Source: Gonocerus acuteangulatus (taxonomy: Eukaryota; Arthropoda; Insecta; Hemiptera; Coreidae). Taken from it: DNA of 64,000 nt. Numbering within the stretch: the stretch's first letter is position 1; every line of letters begins with the position of its first letter. The notes beneath the pieces are model-generated. The model was not told the DNA's origin. It did not search any database and saw only the letters and a program-made list of their open reading frames with translations. The position numbers were made by a program, and so were the translations under genes. The stretch is taken from assembly GCA_946811695.1 (NCBI GenBank), contig OX328123.1:46021017-46085016 (forward strand). Reading direction: 5' to 3'. Shown one piece after another: positions 35,884 through 47,100 of this stretch.

Positions 35884-36560
35884 AATATTATATAGTACTA
35901 CATTTATGAAATACGCTGTCATTATCCTGGGTTTTACTTCAATAGGGATATCAGTAATTGCATAAATACTTGATACTAAAGGAGAGTAAATGCCATGTAA
36001 ATTGTTAAAATGAAACAGCCGAGATTTTCTGGAAAAAAAGTACAAATCAAAGTGCAGGAAATGTAATTTCAGACTCATATTGCAGCCCAGCTTTCTAAAA
36101 TATTTTTGTAATATCCCAAATAGTTTTCAATGACACTCTTAAAACCACCACATGCCTCTTTTTCCAGTATCTGCCATCATTTCTTGAAATAAGGTATCAG
36201 AAATCAACTTTCTAATTTGTGGCCCAACAAATATTCCCTCTTTGAGTTTAGCATCTTACAGATATATTGCTAGCGGTTGCCATCCTTATTTAAAGCCTTC
36301 ACATATTGCTCCATTTAGCCTAACTTTGTGTGCAAAGGTGGTAAAAGAAATTTTGGGGGTCTACGAGACACACACGAATTACATTTTTCCAATTTTTTCT
36401 TGTGTAGTGATAGGATCGGGCTCTACTGTCCAATTCACTAATAAAACATGGAATGTTAGTTTTGACTGATTGCTGACCAAGTAGCCAACTTTTAAATCTC
36501 CACAAACCTGCCACTTATGTTCATATTTTACTTTTTCTAGAAGTAATTTTAAGTTGCGCT
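35884..36560 (-). pseudogene. Uncharacterised arthropod repeat-associated protein, decayed copy
   Basis: Minus-strand frames, broken by stops and shifts, give in order KFLLPPLHTKLG, MEQYVKALNKDG, IFVGPQIRKLISD and GCNMSLKLHFLHFDL. I recognise these from a protein family that recurs in arthropod genome annotations, often in repetitive surroundings, with no established function. The copy at 39430-39780 carries the last of these motifs plus more of the C-terminus. The copy is clearly non-functional. Confidence 0.6.
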
Positions 36561-36740
36561 ATGTTTCCTGAAGCTACATTTGAAGGGATTGGACTTAAAA
36601 TAAGACAATATTGTTGTTTGTTATATTGTTGTGAAGCATATTCATTTCAACAATGTGAACAGTAATATTTATTCGTTTTCTGGTATCTCTACAGTTTTAT
36701 ATACACAGAACTACATTAAAACATTTTAGGTATAACTTCT

Positions 36741-36743
<3 letters not shown>

Positions 36744-36826
<83 letters not shown>

Positions 36827-36988
36827 GGCGCATCTACATCTAGGTCATTAGCGCCGACATCCATGGTGTAGCGAGGAATTTTACCAGCGAGCCGTGGGAT
36901 GATAAAATTCCTGCCGGAGGTTGGGAATCGAACCCACCATCTCCCGCTTGTGAATCCAAGGCGCCAGCCATTAGACCACGGGAGACCC
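36744..36988 (-). mobile_element. tRNA-SINE family A with long poly(A) tail and TSD
   Basis: Minus strand: a tRNA-like head (ends near 36988; B box GGTTCGATTCC complement near 36930), body, and hairpin GGCGC/GCGCC (36828-36832 with 36851-36855), then about 80 A (seen as T, 36744-36824). An exact target duplication TATAACTTCTAAT lies at 36731-36743 and 36989-37001. The tail length and intact TSD indicate a young insertion. Confidence 0.93.
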
Positions 36989-37001
36989 TATAACTTCTAA
37001 T

Positions 37002-37728
37002 TGTGCAAAAATGGTACGTCGTAGAAAAAAAAAGATTACATTTTTGGAATCAGCACATCATATGTAGTAAAGGAGACCTATTTTGGAGGAAACGCCAGAA
37101 TCATGCAGATCCGTGTTATTAAACGGTTCAATGCGTTATTAAATCAAATGGTAATATTTGTATTTATTTCTCATCTGAGCCATATAAAGGCAAGTTAGTA
37201 AAATAAATAATGAAAATATGTAGTTGGGTCCATGGGAAAATAAATATTTTTTTTCTTCTTTTATTGGAAATGGTTTATCTAAAAGGGATAGAATTTATAG
37301 GAGGAGCCTTCTGAAAGGATCTATATGTGTGGGTAGTAGATATTGGGCTATTGTATTGTTTGGGATGGAGCCAAGGATTGCTAAGGGATAATCTCGGGGG
37401 CAGCTCTTTGTCTTGGAAAACCCTGGGCTCTGAAGCTAATGTATGCCACATTCTCAATCCCATTTCTATACTTAATACAATATTTATGAACGATCTATAA
37501 CATTTAAGCAATTACTAGTTTATGTTTGAAGCAATAAAATCGACTACCTTTCCTTTTAGAAAATAGTATGTAATACATGTACGCTGCATTTGAGTGACTA
37601 ATTTTAATTTCTTCTAACATTAATTCCTGTCAAAAATAGGGAGTTTTGCAGCAGCACAACAAACGTATGAAACTCAGGATCTTAGTAGATAGATTTTCTA
37701 GGTAAACGGACCTATCCCATAATTTATA
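37002..37728. other. No recognised feature
   Basis: No supported coding or repeat features. Confidence 0.35.
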
Positions 37729-38330
37729 CTGTACTAGCCGATACCCAGTGTGCCATGCTAAACCTACTTTCTGCATATGACTCTCCCCGTATGAAGATCT
37801 ACCTGCATACCCAGTTACGTCAAAATCGGTCAAGCGGTGTGAATTTGTTTTTATCTGTCTAGCCAACAGAGGCCAGCACCACAGCAATTCATTAAACAGC
37901 CGACAGAGACCAGCACCAGAGCCTGCGAGTAGATAGCTCTTATCAAAGAAAGGCCAGCGCTCATTAGTTAGACAGCGACAGTTGAAATAAACTGGATTAC
38001 ATGATTATATAATGATGTATGAGTTCAAGTTATTCTAATTATCAAGAATACCAACAAATAAATTTGAGACATTATTCAAAATGGCTGCCGATTCAAAATG
38101 GCCGTCAGAATCTGAATGGTTCAGTGTAGCCAATTTTTCTTGAACAAAACTTTTGACCTTTTGACCAAATTTTGAAATTTGACTATTTTGACTAGGCTCC
38201 TAGCCTAGGAGATTTCCCGTATCAAGACCTACCTGTAGTTTGGTCAAAATCGGTCAAACGGTGTAGATTTGTATAAAGAACAAACAGACAGACACGTGAT
38301 TTTTATATATAAAGATAGATAGATATAGAT
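37729..38330 (+). repeat. 'Actagc...cgtgatttttatata' dispersed repeat, near full length
   Basis: Starts 'actagccgatacccagtgtg' and ends '(aca)gacagacacgtgattttt' followed by TATATA and (AGAT)n. Internal phrases 'aaaatcggtcaa(g/a)cggtg' occur twice. The start recurs at 58656 and the end at 62690-62910. This style of element is widespread in arthropods; the class cannot be fixed here. Confidence 0.5.
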
Positions 38331-38855
38331 TTTTGTAGAGGAAAAATAACATTTTGACAGCTTTCGTTTTAAGAGATGAGGCTTCGGGTCACGCTTGTGC
38401 TTTTTCGGCATTCAGCGCGCTGAACAAATTTTCATCAGCAATCTTCATCAAAATTCATGCTTTAGATGGCCCAGCACTAACGGTCATAGAAACAGCTAAG
38501 GTAAATAATTAAGAAAAAAAATACGTAAATTAAAGTTTGAAGAATTCAACTAATTAAAAAGAAAAGAATGAAAGACACTCTTTTTACTACATACATTTTT
38601 ATTAAAATTCCCCTCGTTCAACAATTTCATATACTTACATTATTACCGGCGTTAATAGCCCAATTTTTGATAGTCCGTTAAACATAAAAAGAACATACAT
38701 TATTTAAACTAACACAATTTTGATTAAACTCGCAAATGTTTGTAATACAAACAGAAAGCACTAAAAAATATTGAATTTTCGAGTTTTAGATAACATGAGA
38801 GACGCACATATAAACCCACTTAAAAAGCACGTTCAAAACAAACTCCATGGAGGAT
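38331..38855. other. No recognised feature
   Basis: AT-rich sequence with nothing recognised. Confidence 0.35.
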
Positions 38856-38972
38856 AAAAAAAAAACAAAAAACCCGTCTCGTAACGGGCCACGAGGGCCC
38901 TGAGGGGCAGATACTAGAGAGGTATCTGATTCAAGACCATTCGGCACACTAGGGAGATAGTGTCCATTAGGG
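38856..38972 (-). mobile_element. SINE family B, 3' tail fragment
   Basis: Minus strand 'actatctccctagtgtgc', then 'tgaatcagatacctct', 'agtatctgcc' and 'ccctcgtggcc', then a T-rich end. The same order is seen at 59785-59889, downstream of a tRNA-like head. Confidence 0.65.
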
Positions 38973-39429
38973 ATAAGAAATTTAATGAATAACGTGTTAT
39001 TTTTATGTTTTTTTTTTTTGTTTTTTTTTCAACCACGAAGATAATTAAATCGTCTCACTTTATAAGGCTGATTACACTGTTCTGCACGAAAATCCTCCTT
39101 CAAACCAAAACATGCTTTCTTACTGTTTTCAAATGTGCTGAACACGAATTTGAAGTCAGATTCTGTCTATCACGCACAGTTTCTTGAAAAATTCTAGTTT
39201 TTTATCCAAAAATGTGAGTTTTTTGTAAATTTGACGATTTTTTTTTGGCATCAAAACATAGTGAAAAAAATTCAAAAGCCCGATGATTTTGAGCGCAATG
39301 AAGTATATTTGAACGAAAAAAAAATTGATGGGAATATTACAAGTGGTTGAAGATATATGGCTAAAAGTGTTTTTTCAGTTTTTGATCTTGAGGCAGGGAT
39401 TTGGTCTCTACCTGGATCTTTAGGGGAAA

Positions 39430-39780
39430 TTAAATACTACTGAGAAAAAGGCTTGGATTGCTTTTCCAGAGGTATGTGCTAAGTTTTTGGGAAACGAAAA
39501 TCTAGAGACTACCGAAAAATAGTCCAAGAACTGCTTACTTCATATAAAACATTGGGATGCAATATGTCCTTAAAAATACATTTCCTGCATAGTCACCTAG
39601 ACTTTTTCGCCCCAAATTTGGGTGCAGTTTCGGACGAACATGGAGAACGATTCCACCAAGATATATCCAGAATGGAAAAAAGATATACTGGCAAATGGAA
39701 TGAGAAGATGCTGGCGGATTACTGCTGGACACTGCAGCGGGAGACAGAGGAGGAAGAGTACAAAAGAAAAAAAATACTCA
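39430..39780 (+). pseudogene. Uncharacterised arthropod repeat-associated protein, C-terminal fragment
   Basis: A first frame gives WIAFPEVCAKFLGNENLE, a stop follows, and the frame from about 39552 reads GCNMSLKIHFLHSHLDFF, then SDEHGERFHQDI and KMLADYCWTL, ending at about 39830. This is the C-terminal part of the same family as 35884-36560. Its His/Asp-rich HFLHSHLDFF and DEHGERFHQD motifs are well preserved. No known catalytic assignment is made. Confidence 0.6.
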
Positions 39781-39834
39781 TTGACGATGTGTGTATATTT
39801 TTTGAGTTGTGTCATATCTACTATTATACCTGAT

Positions 39835-40628
39835 AGCATGCAGGATTCAATTAATTATATTTTACCGTTGAAAAAGAAAAAAAAAATCTGTTATAATAAA
39901 GACAATAATTTTCAAATACAATTTTTCATTTTTTCCAAGTTTCTCCTCTTTTCTCTCAAAATCAGAGGGTGATAGAATTTTTCTGAGTTCAGATTCGGAC
40001 TCAGCACACCTGAAAACATGAGAAACAGGCAAAATTGTTCAAGGGAGGGGAGAAGAGTTTTTTTTTTTGCAGAACAGTGTTATCAATGAATCATATCGAA
40101 CGCATTTGCTTTTACACTATTTGACCAAAATCACCTAATGCCATCAGCTTCGAAAGAAAATGACATTAATAATTCAAGGGGCTAATGAAAGAATTAAAAT
40201 AATAGTATCAATTTTCAGTAACAGTATACACATTGGATAACAAGAAAATAATAAATTGGTGTGCATTATGAAAAATTATGATATAAAATAATACACAGAG
40301 GAATAATTTCTTAAAAGGATAAGTATAGAAAATAGACGCCTGTCTAAATATCACATAATGAGGATAAAGGTAGCGTCAATGTGTGAACAAAGTAATGTTA
40401 CTGTAGTCAATTAATGCCCTTGGTAGAGTAAAATATTCACGCATGCTGAGAATGTTGGCGGTAAAATGATCATGTATCGGATACAACAACAATCAATCTG
40501 AATATTGAAGTAAACAGTAGCAAATACCCATGCAACTTCTTTTCCTGAAGAGTTTTGTTAAAAGTTACATAAACACAAAGAAGAATTTCTTGAGCATTTT
40601 CCCAGAAATATCTCTGTTAATAAACTAA

Positions 40629-40664
<36 letters not shown>

Positions 40665-41649
40665 CACTCTCAATGGAACGAAGGCAGTGCAACAGAATAT
40701 TTAAGCAATGTTTTCTCTGGTTGAAAAAGGTTTTTATAAATTCGCCTAAAAATTTAATTTTTTTTTTACGGCGTACCGATATCTGGGGCATTAGCGCCAA
40801 AAAATCTGTATAGGACGACATTTATTCGACTTACCAAAGGCTTACATCCAAATATCTCGATTGCTAAACACATTCTGAGATATTTAACAAACGATTTGAA
40901 GACACACATGTGAATAGTATACATCTTTCTTAAGTGCTATAATATTTTTTTAAATTAATCATTTTATTCAAACGTAACCAAAACGTTGAGAACTCGTACA
41001 AACAAAAATTTATCCTTTTTTTCGGCAGGGGATTTTGCGGGGTAGCAAGGTTATCCAATTAATTCAGAAAATTGTAATTTTTGTACCAAATATTAATGAT
41101 AAAACCTATTACTAAAAATAGTCGGTATACCTGAAATGATAAAGTATTTCCATTAGACGAGGAAAGGCTGTGATTCCTTATTAGAAAAGTAATTAGTAAT
41201 TAAATTAGTGTCTATTATAGGAATGATATATAATAAATACAAGAGTATTAATTTGATTCATTAGTAAAATAATAACTGCAGTTTATATTTCAAACAGAAA
41301 GAGAGAAGCAATACCGAAAGTTGCATTTGGTGCATAATTTAGTATAAAACATTGATTACTTCTGTGCAACTTAGCTCTGTCAGCTCCCTGAGAAATGCGA
41401 GATTACTTTTTCAAGAAACTATGTGGTAGCTGAAAAGTTTTTTAATCCAGTAAACTTTGTAGGAATAAGCGTGTCTTCATTTTAATGCGGGTCTCCTTAA
41501 TCGAGAAGTTAGTGATTGTGTTTTGATCAATATTATATTCCACCTCAAATTAGAATACATACTATAATTAACCCTTACGAGACGGCAGGCCGCACGACTT
41601 TAGATGACCGTGGAGCGGTGCCCATTTCACCCTTCTGGTTCTACGAGAC
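39835..41649. other. Mostly unrecognised; poly(A) and a SINE hairpin tail
   Basis: A 30-bp poly(A) lies at 40632-40661. At 40757-40800 (minus) the family-A hairpin tail GGCG...CGCC ends in oligo(A), without SINE body. The rest shows nothing recognisable. Confidence 0.45.
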
Positions 41650-41657
41650 GACATTAA

Positions 41658-41923
41658 CATGGGCGTATATATAAAATAATTTCGGAGGGGGCTGGGAAAA
41701 TTTCGGGGGGGGGCTGAGACCATTTCCGGTGTATGGAATGCTAACAATTTAGATCTTGGAAGAGTTTTAGGCAACTTAAACGCTATTACAACCAAAATAG
41801 GATATGTTTTATGAACTAAATGATCTTATTTAATTTATTTTTAAGGGTTTTATGAAATTTTTACCGATCAAATCAAAATTTCGGGGGGGGGGCTGCGGCC
41901 CCCCCCCCTTATATACGCCCATG
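41658..41923 (+). mobile_element. MITE-A, copy 4, with 8-bp TSD
   Basis: CATGGGCGTATAT at the left and ATATACGCCCATG at the right, flanked by an exact GACATTAA duplication (41650-41657 and 41924-41931). This is 266 bp with G/C runs inside each end and no coding capacity. Its target is unrelated to copies 2 and 3, so the TSD length of 8 is independently supported. Confidence 0.9.
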
Positions 41924-42851
41924 GACATTAATATAGCTGATCCTCCATGGGCCATCTCTTCTCATTTTTTTAAATAAGGTTTCCTTATCTATCTCTTGAA
42001 AAAGTTGCCCGTTACCATTTTCTCATTCTGGACTAGTCATCGGCAGGCTTAAAACTTTTTTTTTTTTTTCTAAGTTTTCTTTATTTTTTGTGAACAAATT
42101 TTGAAATTATTTCTTTAAATGATATCGTTTGTTGGTAAAGTGGCTACGTAACATGATCTGTACGTACACATCAACTGCTAAAACACAAATTAGGCCCTTC
42201 AGACCTCACCAAACTATGCAAAAAGTCCGACTCGCAGGAACTGCATCATCTTAGCGCGGTTCCTGTTCATATCCCTATTGTCATTTGAAAAGCTTAGATT
42301 AGAAACAGATAATATTTTCCTCGGCCTTTGTTCAAAGGGTTTTATGACTGGCCGGGTCCACCAGACCCTAGAATCCTCTTCTACCGATACTTCATTTCAT
42401 ACGTTTCAATGAATTGGAAAATATCAAAATTATTCACATATTCTTGTGTTCTTTTACTATAGTTATAATTCTACAAATAAAATCAATTAAAAAATAAAAT
42501 AAAAAACCAACAGAATAAAGTCAATTGAAAATATTCAAAAGACGTCATCGAATCTCTTTCTCTTGGCAAGCTATGTTTCTAACAATGAATTGTTTTTCTT
42601 ATTTTACTTAATCTTTTTTATTGTCAAATACATTATCCAACTTTAAGCAATTAAAAAATAACAAGGAATAAAAACAGACAAAAAGAACTGTTCGAATAAA
42701 CGAAATCAATTACTTCAAAGTTTAGGCACTTATTTCTCCGATTGACATCGCTTATTCAAAAATTTATTCAGAATTTTTTTTTGTAGACCATTTAGTAAGC
42801 TTTCGAATGGTAACCTTTCGCTTCCCTAATTTTCAACCGTTTTCGAGATAT

Positions 42852-42912
42852 ATTTTTTTTTTTTTTTTTTTTTTTGTTTAGGTGAATCTACTACTAAGGT
42901 CATTAGCACCCT
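42852..42912 (-). other. LINE 3' hairpin and oligo(A) end
   Basis: Minus strand: GGGTGCTAATGACC...attCACC then TAAAC and oligo(A). The loop phrase GCTAATGACC is the same as in the SINE tails at 8049 and 50862. It is probably the RT recognition site. Confidence 0.75.
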
Positions 42913-43374
42913 TCTGTTATATGATGTTTCCCTAATGAATATAAAATGCAGTGCAAAACTGCTGCTTCCTTTCAGAAGGAAGGTAACAGCAGCTTGTTTG
43001 TAAACAGTAGCCTTTCCCTGTGAATTAAACCTAAACAACTTTATTTACATATTTACATTTACTCATTCATACAAGACGAACTCACTCTAGGGTAATTATT
43101 CATACATGCTGCTATCACAAAAAACACACACACACACACACACATGCCATTTAAGTTGGTTGTATCCTTTTTAAAATATACCAGATCAACCTCTAAAGCT
43201 AAACTTAAACCTAGGAAGGATATATTTACATATTTACAATTTTAAGTTCTATTATAGTATAATCATGCACACAATAAATAATCAAACACACAGAATAAAT
43301 AGTTACACTAATCTAGCTCTTGCTTTTAATTTATCACTAATATATGTACAAAATAATTAGGTTATCTCTTTTCT

Positions 43375-46300
43375 CTATATATGGAGATAAACATCGATAT
43401 ATTTTAAATACAAGATCAGTCTTTTCACAGATGGCTCAGTCCTATTCAACAGAACACTCAGCGTGTTTGGTATTTGGTGCCGCCGCCTAGCCTCCTGGAG
43501 CTCCGGGCATTCCTCCAGGATGTGCTTTACATCAAGGAGGGCACCACACCGCTCAAAATTGGGTCGGCGTCGACCAACGAGATGGTACCCGTGAGTTAGA
43601 CGTGTGTGTCCTATTCTTAGACGGGTTACCACCACATCATCTCGTCTTATCATATTGCTGATTTGGCAATTGACCACTACCGAGCTCTCGACATTTTTAA
43701 TAAAAAGGTCCTTATTGTCAAACTCCTCTTGCCATTTGTTTTTGACTAACTCTTTCATGTGCCTTTTAGCGTCCTTAATGTGAATTGGTGGGGCAGGCTC
43801 AACCGCCTCTGCAGCTGCCTGTCTCGCCAATTCATCTGCTTTCTCATTTCCTTCAATTCCCTTATGTCCTGGTACCCAAAGAAACGACACAGTCGTTCCC
43901 CTGGAGTACAGGGTAGCTATTACGTTGAGGACTTCGTGCACATGTGAGTCCTTTGTAAACTTGTTTTGGAGTGCAATAAGTGAGCTTAGTGAGTCCGTGC
44001 ACAATGTTATTCTAATATCGAGAGCTCCGTAGCGCTCAAGAGCTATTTGTATAGCCTGTAATTCGGCACTGAAAACGCTGGTATGTGGGCTCAAAGAAAC
44101 GGCAAGATTCCTCTCGTTATCGATGAACACGCCGCATCCAGTTCCAGTGTTTGTTTTTGAGCCATCTGTGAATATTACTAGGTTTTCTGAGAATGTGCCT
44201 ACCCTTTCGTTAAACATTGTCTTGTATATTGAGGGGGGCGTTTCATTTAAACTAAATCTTGTTAGCGTAAGGTCGACGGTCAGATCTGGGAGAACCCATG
44301 GAGATATGACTGTGGGTCGGATCTCCATGAGATTGTCCCAGGATCCACCATATGATCGGATTAATTCGTTTGCCCTTACGACTAACGGTCTGGTTATTGT
44401 ACGTATGTTGCAAAATCTGTCTAATTCTCCGTTGTCCAATATGACTTCATTAAGAAAATGACGCCTATTTGCTCTTAAAGAGTTCATATATGATAGAGTC
44501 ATAAAGGCTCGTCTGTGTTCTGGGGGAAGATGTCCCGATTCCATGTAGATGGAATCCAATGGGCTGGTGCGGAATGCACCAATCGCAACCCGCAGCCCCG
44601 CAGTGTAGAGCCTGTCTAGCTGGCGGAGCCACGACTTGCGAGATGACCCATAGATTGCACATCCATAATCAACTCTGGACCTTATCAGAGCGTCAAATAT
44701 TTTTAGAAGGATTTGTTTCTCGGCACCCCATTTGAATCTAGACAGTGTTTTTAGTACTTTGAGGAATGCCTCACATCTCTGGATGGTGTAGCTAATGTGG
44801 TGCCTCCACCTCAATTGCGCATCCATTACTAACCCAAGGAATTTATATTTATCCCTAAAAGTAACCTCAAAACCATCCAACTCTAGTGCAGGATGATTAT
44901 GTGGCCGCCGGAGCCTGCAGAAGTGAATGGCCACAGTTTTTTCAGGAGAGAATATGAAACCTCTTTTTTTGGCTTCTGTACAAACTGTGTCCATTGCCCC
45001 CTGCAGTCTCTCGGCTTCTTCATCTTCAGGTGAATGGGTTGTGAATAATGCCAAGTCGTCCGCAAAGAGCGATCTACCTACTCCAAACTGCACATAATCA
45101 GCTAAGCCGTTAATTGCGACAAGAAACAGGGTCACGCTGAGGGCGGATCCCTGTGGCAGTCCGTTTTCCTGTACACGTAACGATGACAGGGCATCCCCGA
45201 TTCTTACTCGAAACGTTCTATCCTCGAGAAAGCTCTTGAGAAATAGGGGCAGGCGCCCTCTGAACCCCCATTCGTGGAGCCTGTGGAGAATGTCATACCT
45301 CCATGCCCTGTCATATGCCTGCTTCATGTCGAAAAAAACGGCTGTGAGATGTTGCTGAGAGCAAAATGCCTTCTGTATGGAGTGCTCTAATATCGCCAAT
45401 TGATCTTGGGTGGAGTGGTTTTGTCTAAATCCTGCTTGGTACTGACTAATTAAATTGTTCTTCTCCAGCTCATGAACCAACCGGTAATTCACCATAGCCT
45501 CCAGGAGCTTTCCCAGACAACACAAAAGCGAAATGGGTCTGTAGCTTCCTGGTAACTGAGGATCCTTACCGGGTTTCATGATTGGGACAATTATTGACTG
45601 TTTCCAAGCGGAAGGGAATTTCGCATAGGTCCAGAGTTGATTATAAAAACTAAGAATCATTGATTTTCCTACGTCTGGGAGATTTCTTAACACCTCGAAC
45701 GGCACCCCATCGCATCCAGGCGATGATTTTCTAGATGCTCCCCGTAGTGCCCTATTTAGTTCTTCCAGGCTGAAGTGCGCATTGTGATCATTCGTTGGGT
45801 CTTCGGTTTGTCCAAAATCCAGATGAATGGCCTCCTTTTCTGCTCTAATTGCTCGGAAGTGGTCATCATAGTCTATAAGACTAAACGTAGAACCAAAGTG
45901 GTCTGCAAATGTGTTGGCAATATCCAACGGATGATCAATGAACACTCCAGCATTATGAAGAACAGGGATCTGGGGTTTTGAGCATCGTCCTCCAATCGCC
46001 CTTACTTTCCTCCATACTTCAGAAGGGGAAGCATTACTCGTCATCGTGCTAACGTAGTTCGCCCAAGAGTCTCTTTTCTTTTGGAGTTTTATTCTTCTTT
46101 CTACCGCCCTGGCTTTCTTGAACGCAACAAGGTTTTCTTGAGTTGGGTGTCTTTTGAAACGGTTAAACGCTCTTTTCTTCTTTTTATTGACATCCCAGCA
46201 TTCCTCATCCCACCAGGGAACCGGATTTATCCGAGTGTGAGATGAGGTATGAGGGATAGACATTTCACATGCATTGTCAATAGCCTTCATGATATTCTTT

Positions 46301-47079
46301 AGGGTTTCCTCCGTAGATTCTGCTGTGTCGGGAGGGATAAATGCTTCCCGAAATCGGTCCCAATTAGCCCGTTTGAATGCCCATTTACTTGTTTTTTTAT
46401 GTTCTCTATATCTGCTTGCGTGGCTAATCACTATAGGAAAGTGGTCAGATCGGTGCAGATCTTCCAGAACCTCCCATTGGAGGTTCGAAGTAATGGTATT
46501 GCTGGTAATTGTGAGATCAATAGCATCCAACGTTCCTGAGGATTCAGAGAAGTGGGTAGGAGACCCGTCATTGAGGACCAATAGGTCTAACTCTTCCATG
46601 GTGTTGTATAATAAGCGACCCTGTGGGGAGCTTCTTCTTGAACCCCAAGAAACGTTGTGTGTATTGAATTCACCGAATATTATGACTGGAGGGGGTAATT
46701 GTGAAATTACATTCTTAACCTCTCTCACGTCATATCCTCTACCATCTGGGAGATATAAAGAACAGAGGGTGGCAGCTATAGGGCTCTTCAGACGCACAGC
46801 GACAGCCTGTAACGGAGTGTCTAAATTGATAGAGACCGCTCCAAGGTTCTCCATGGTGTAGATAGCCACGCCACCGTGGCTTCGACCACCCGGGAGAACC
46901 TCGGGCTCTCTGTGCTCACACTTGTAGCCCGACAATTCTTTAGCGCTACCCTCAGGAAATTTAGTTTCCTGGAGAGCTACGACCAAAGGATTGTAGGTGC
47001 GGATCAAGTAACGAAGTTCGTCGCTATGCTCCGAAAACCCGCGAATATTCCACTGTAAGAATTTGTTGGGCTGGGACAT
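43375..47079 (-). CDS. LINE ORF2 polyprotein: endonuclease, reverse transcriptase, RNase H
   Basis: 1,234 residues. The APE-type endonuclease is N-terminal (QWNIRG near 10, ALQETK near 38, SDH further on). Its usual GDFN motif reads GEFN: residue 137 is Glu (GAA) where a catalytic Asp is expected. The reverse transcriptase follows, with GSYRPISLL, AVFFDMKQAYDRAW, NGLPQGS and the catalytic LFADDL near 670. The RNase H has FTDGSKT near 970, SAELQAI, CTDSLSSL and ADELARQ, so all four acidic residues are present. The C-terminal motif RRRPNFERCG...HILEEC lacks the first Cys of the usual CCHC. ORF2 starts 21 bp after ORF1 in another frame, suggesting reinitiation. Confidence 0.95.
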   Translation of the reverse strand: MSQPNKFLQWNIRGFSEHSDELRYLIRTYNPLVVALQETKFPEGSAKELSGYKCEHREPEVLPGGRSHGGVAIYTMENLGAVSINLDTPLQAVAVRLKSPIAATLCSLYLPDGRGYDVREVKNVISQLPPPVIIFGEFNTHNVSWGSRRSSPQGRLLYNTMEELDLLVLNDGSPTHFSESSGTLDAIDLTITSNTITSNLQWEVLEDLHRSDHFPIVISHASRYREHKKTSKWAFKRANWDRFREAFIPPDTAESTEETLKNIMKAIDNACEMSIPHTSSHTRINPVPWWDEECWDVNKKKKRAFNRFKRHPTQENLVAFKKARAVERRIKLQKKRDSWANYVSTMTSNASPSEVWRKVRAIGGRCSKPQIPVLHNAGVFIDHPLDIANTFADHFGSTFSLIDYDDHFRAIRAEKEAIHLDFGQTEDPTNDHNAHFSLEELNRALRGASRKSSPGCDGVPFEVLRNLPDVGKSMILSFYNQLWTYAKFPSAWKQSIIVPIMKPGKDPQLPGSYRPISLLCCLGKLLEAMVNYRLVHELEKNNLISQYQAGFRQNHSTQDQLAILEHSIQKAFCSQQHLTAVFFDMKQAYDRAWRYDILHRLHEWGFRGRLPLFLKSFLEDRTFRVRIGDALSSLRVQENGLPQGSALSVTLFLVAINGLADYVQFGVGRSLFADDLALFTTHSPEDEEAERLQGAMDTVCTEAKKRGFIFSPEKTVAIHFCRLRRPHNHPALELDGFEVTFRDKYKFLGLVMDAQLRWRHHISYTIQRCEAFLKVLKTLSRFKWGAEKQILLKIFDALIRSRVDYGCAIYGSSRKSWLRQLDRLYTAGLRVAIGAFRTSPLDSIYMESGHLPPEHRRAFMTLSYMNSLRANRRHFLNEVILDNGELDRFCNIRTITRPLVVRANELIRSYGGSWDNLMEIRPTVISPWVLPDLTVDLTLTRFSLNETPPSIYKTMFNERVGTFSENLVIFTDGSKTNTGTGCGVFIDNERNLAVSLSPHTSVFSAELQAIQIALERYGALDIRITLCTDSLSSLIALQNKFTKDSHVHEVLNVIATLYSRGTTVSFLWVPGHKGIEGNEKADELARQAAAEAVEPAPPIHIKDAKRHMKELVKNKWQEEFDNKDLFIKNVESSVVVNCQISNMIRRDDVVVTRLRIGHTRLTHGYHLVGRRRPNFERCGALLDVKHILEECPELQEARRRHQIPNTLSVLLNRTEPSVKRLILYLKYIDVYLHI

Positions 47080-47100
47080 TTTAAATCAAATATTCAGAAT

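Noticed and set aside
36242..36514. Plus-strand 75-codon and overlapping minus-strand frames as genes
   Set aside because: They overlap the decayed minus-strand protein-family fossil and have no motifs of their own on the plus strand.
43759..47058. Several 60-195-codon plus-strand frames inside the LINE
   Set aside because: They are antisense shadows of ORF2 with no recognisable domains.
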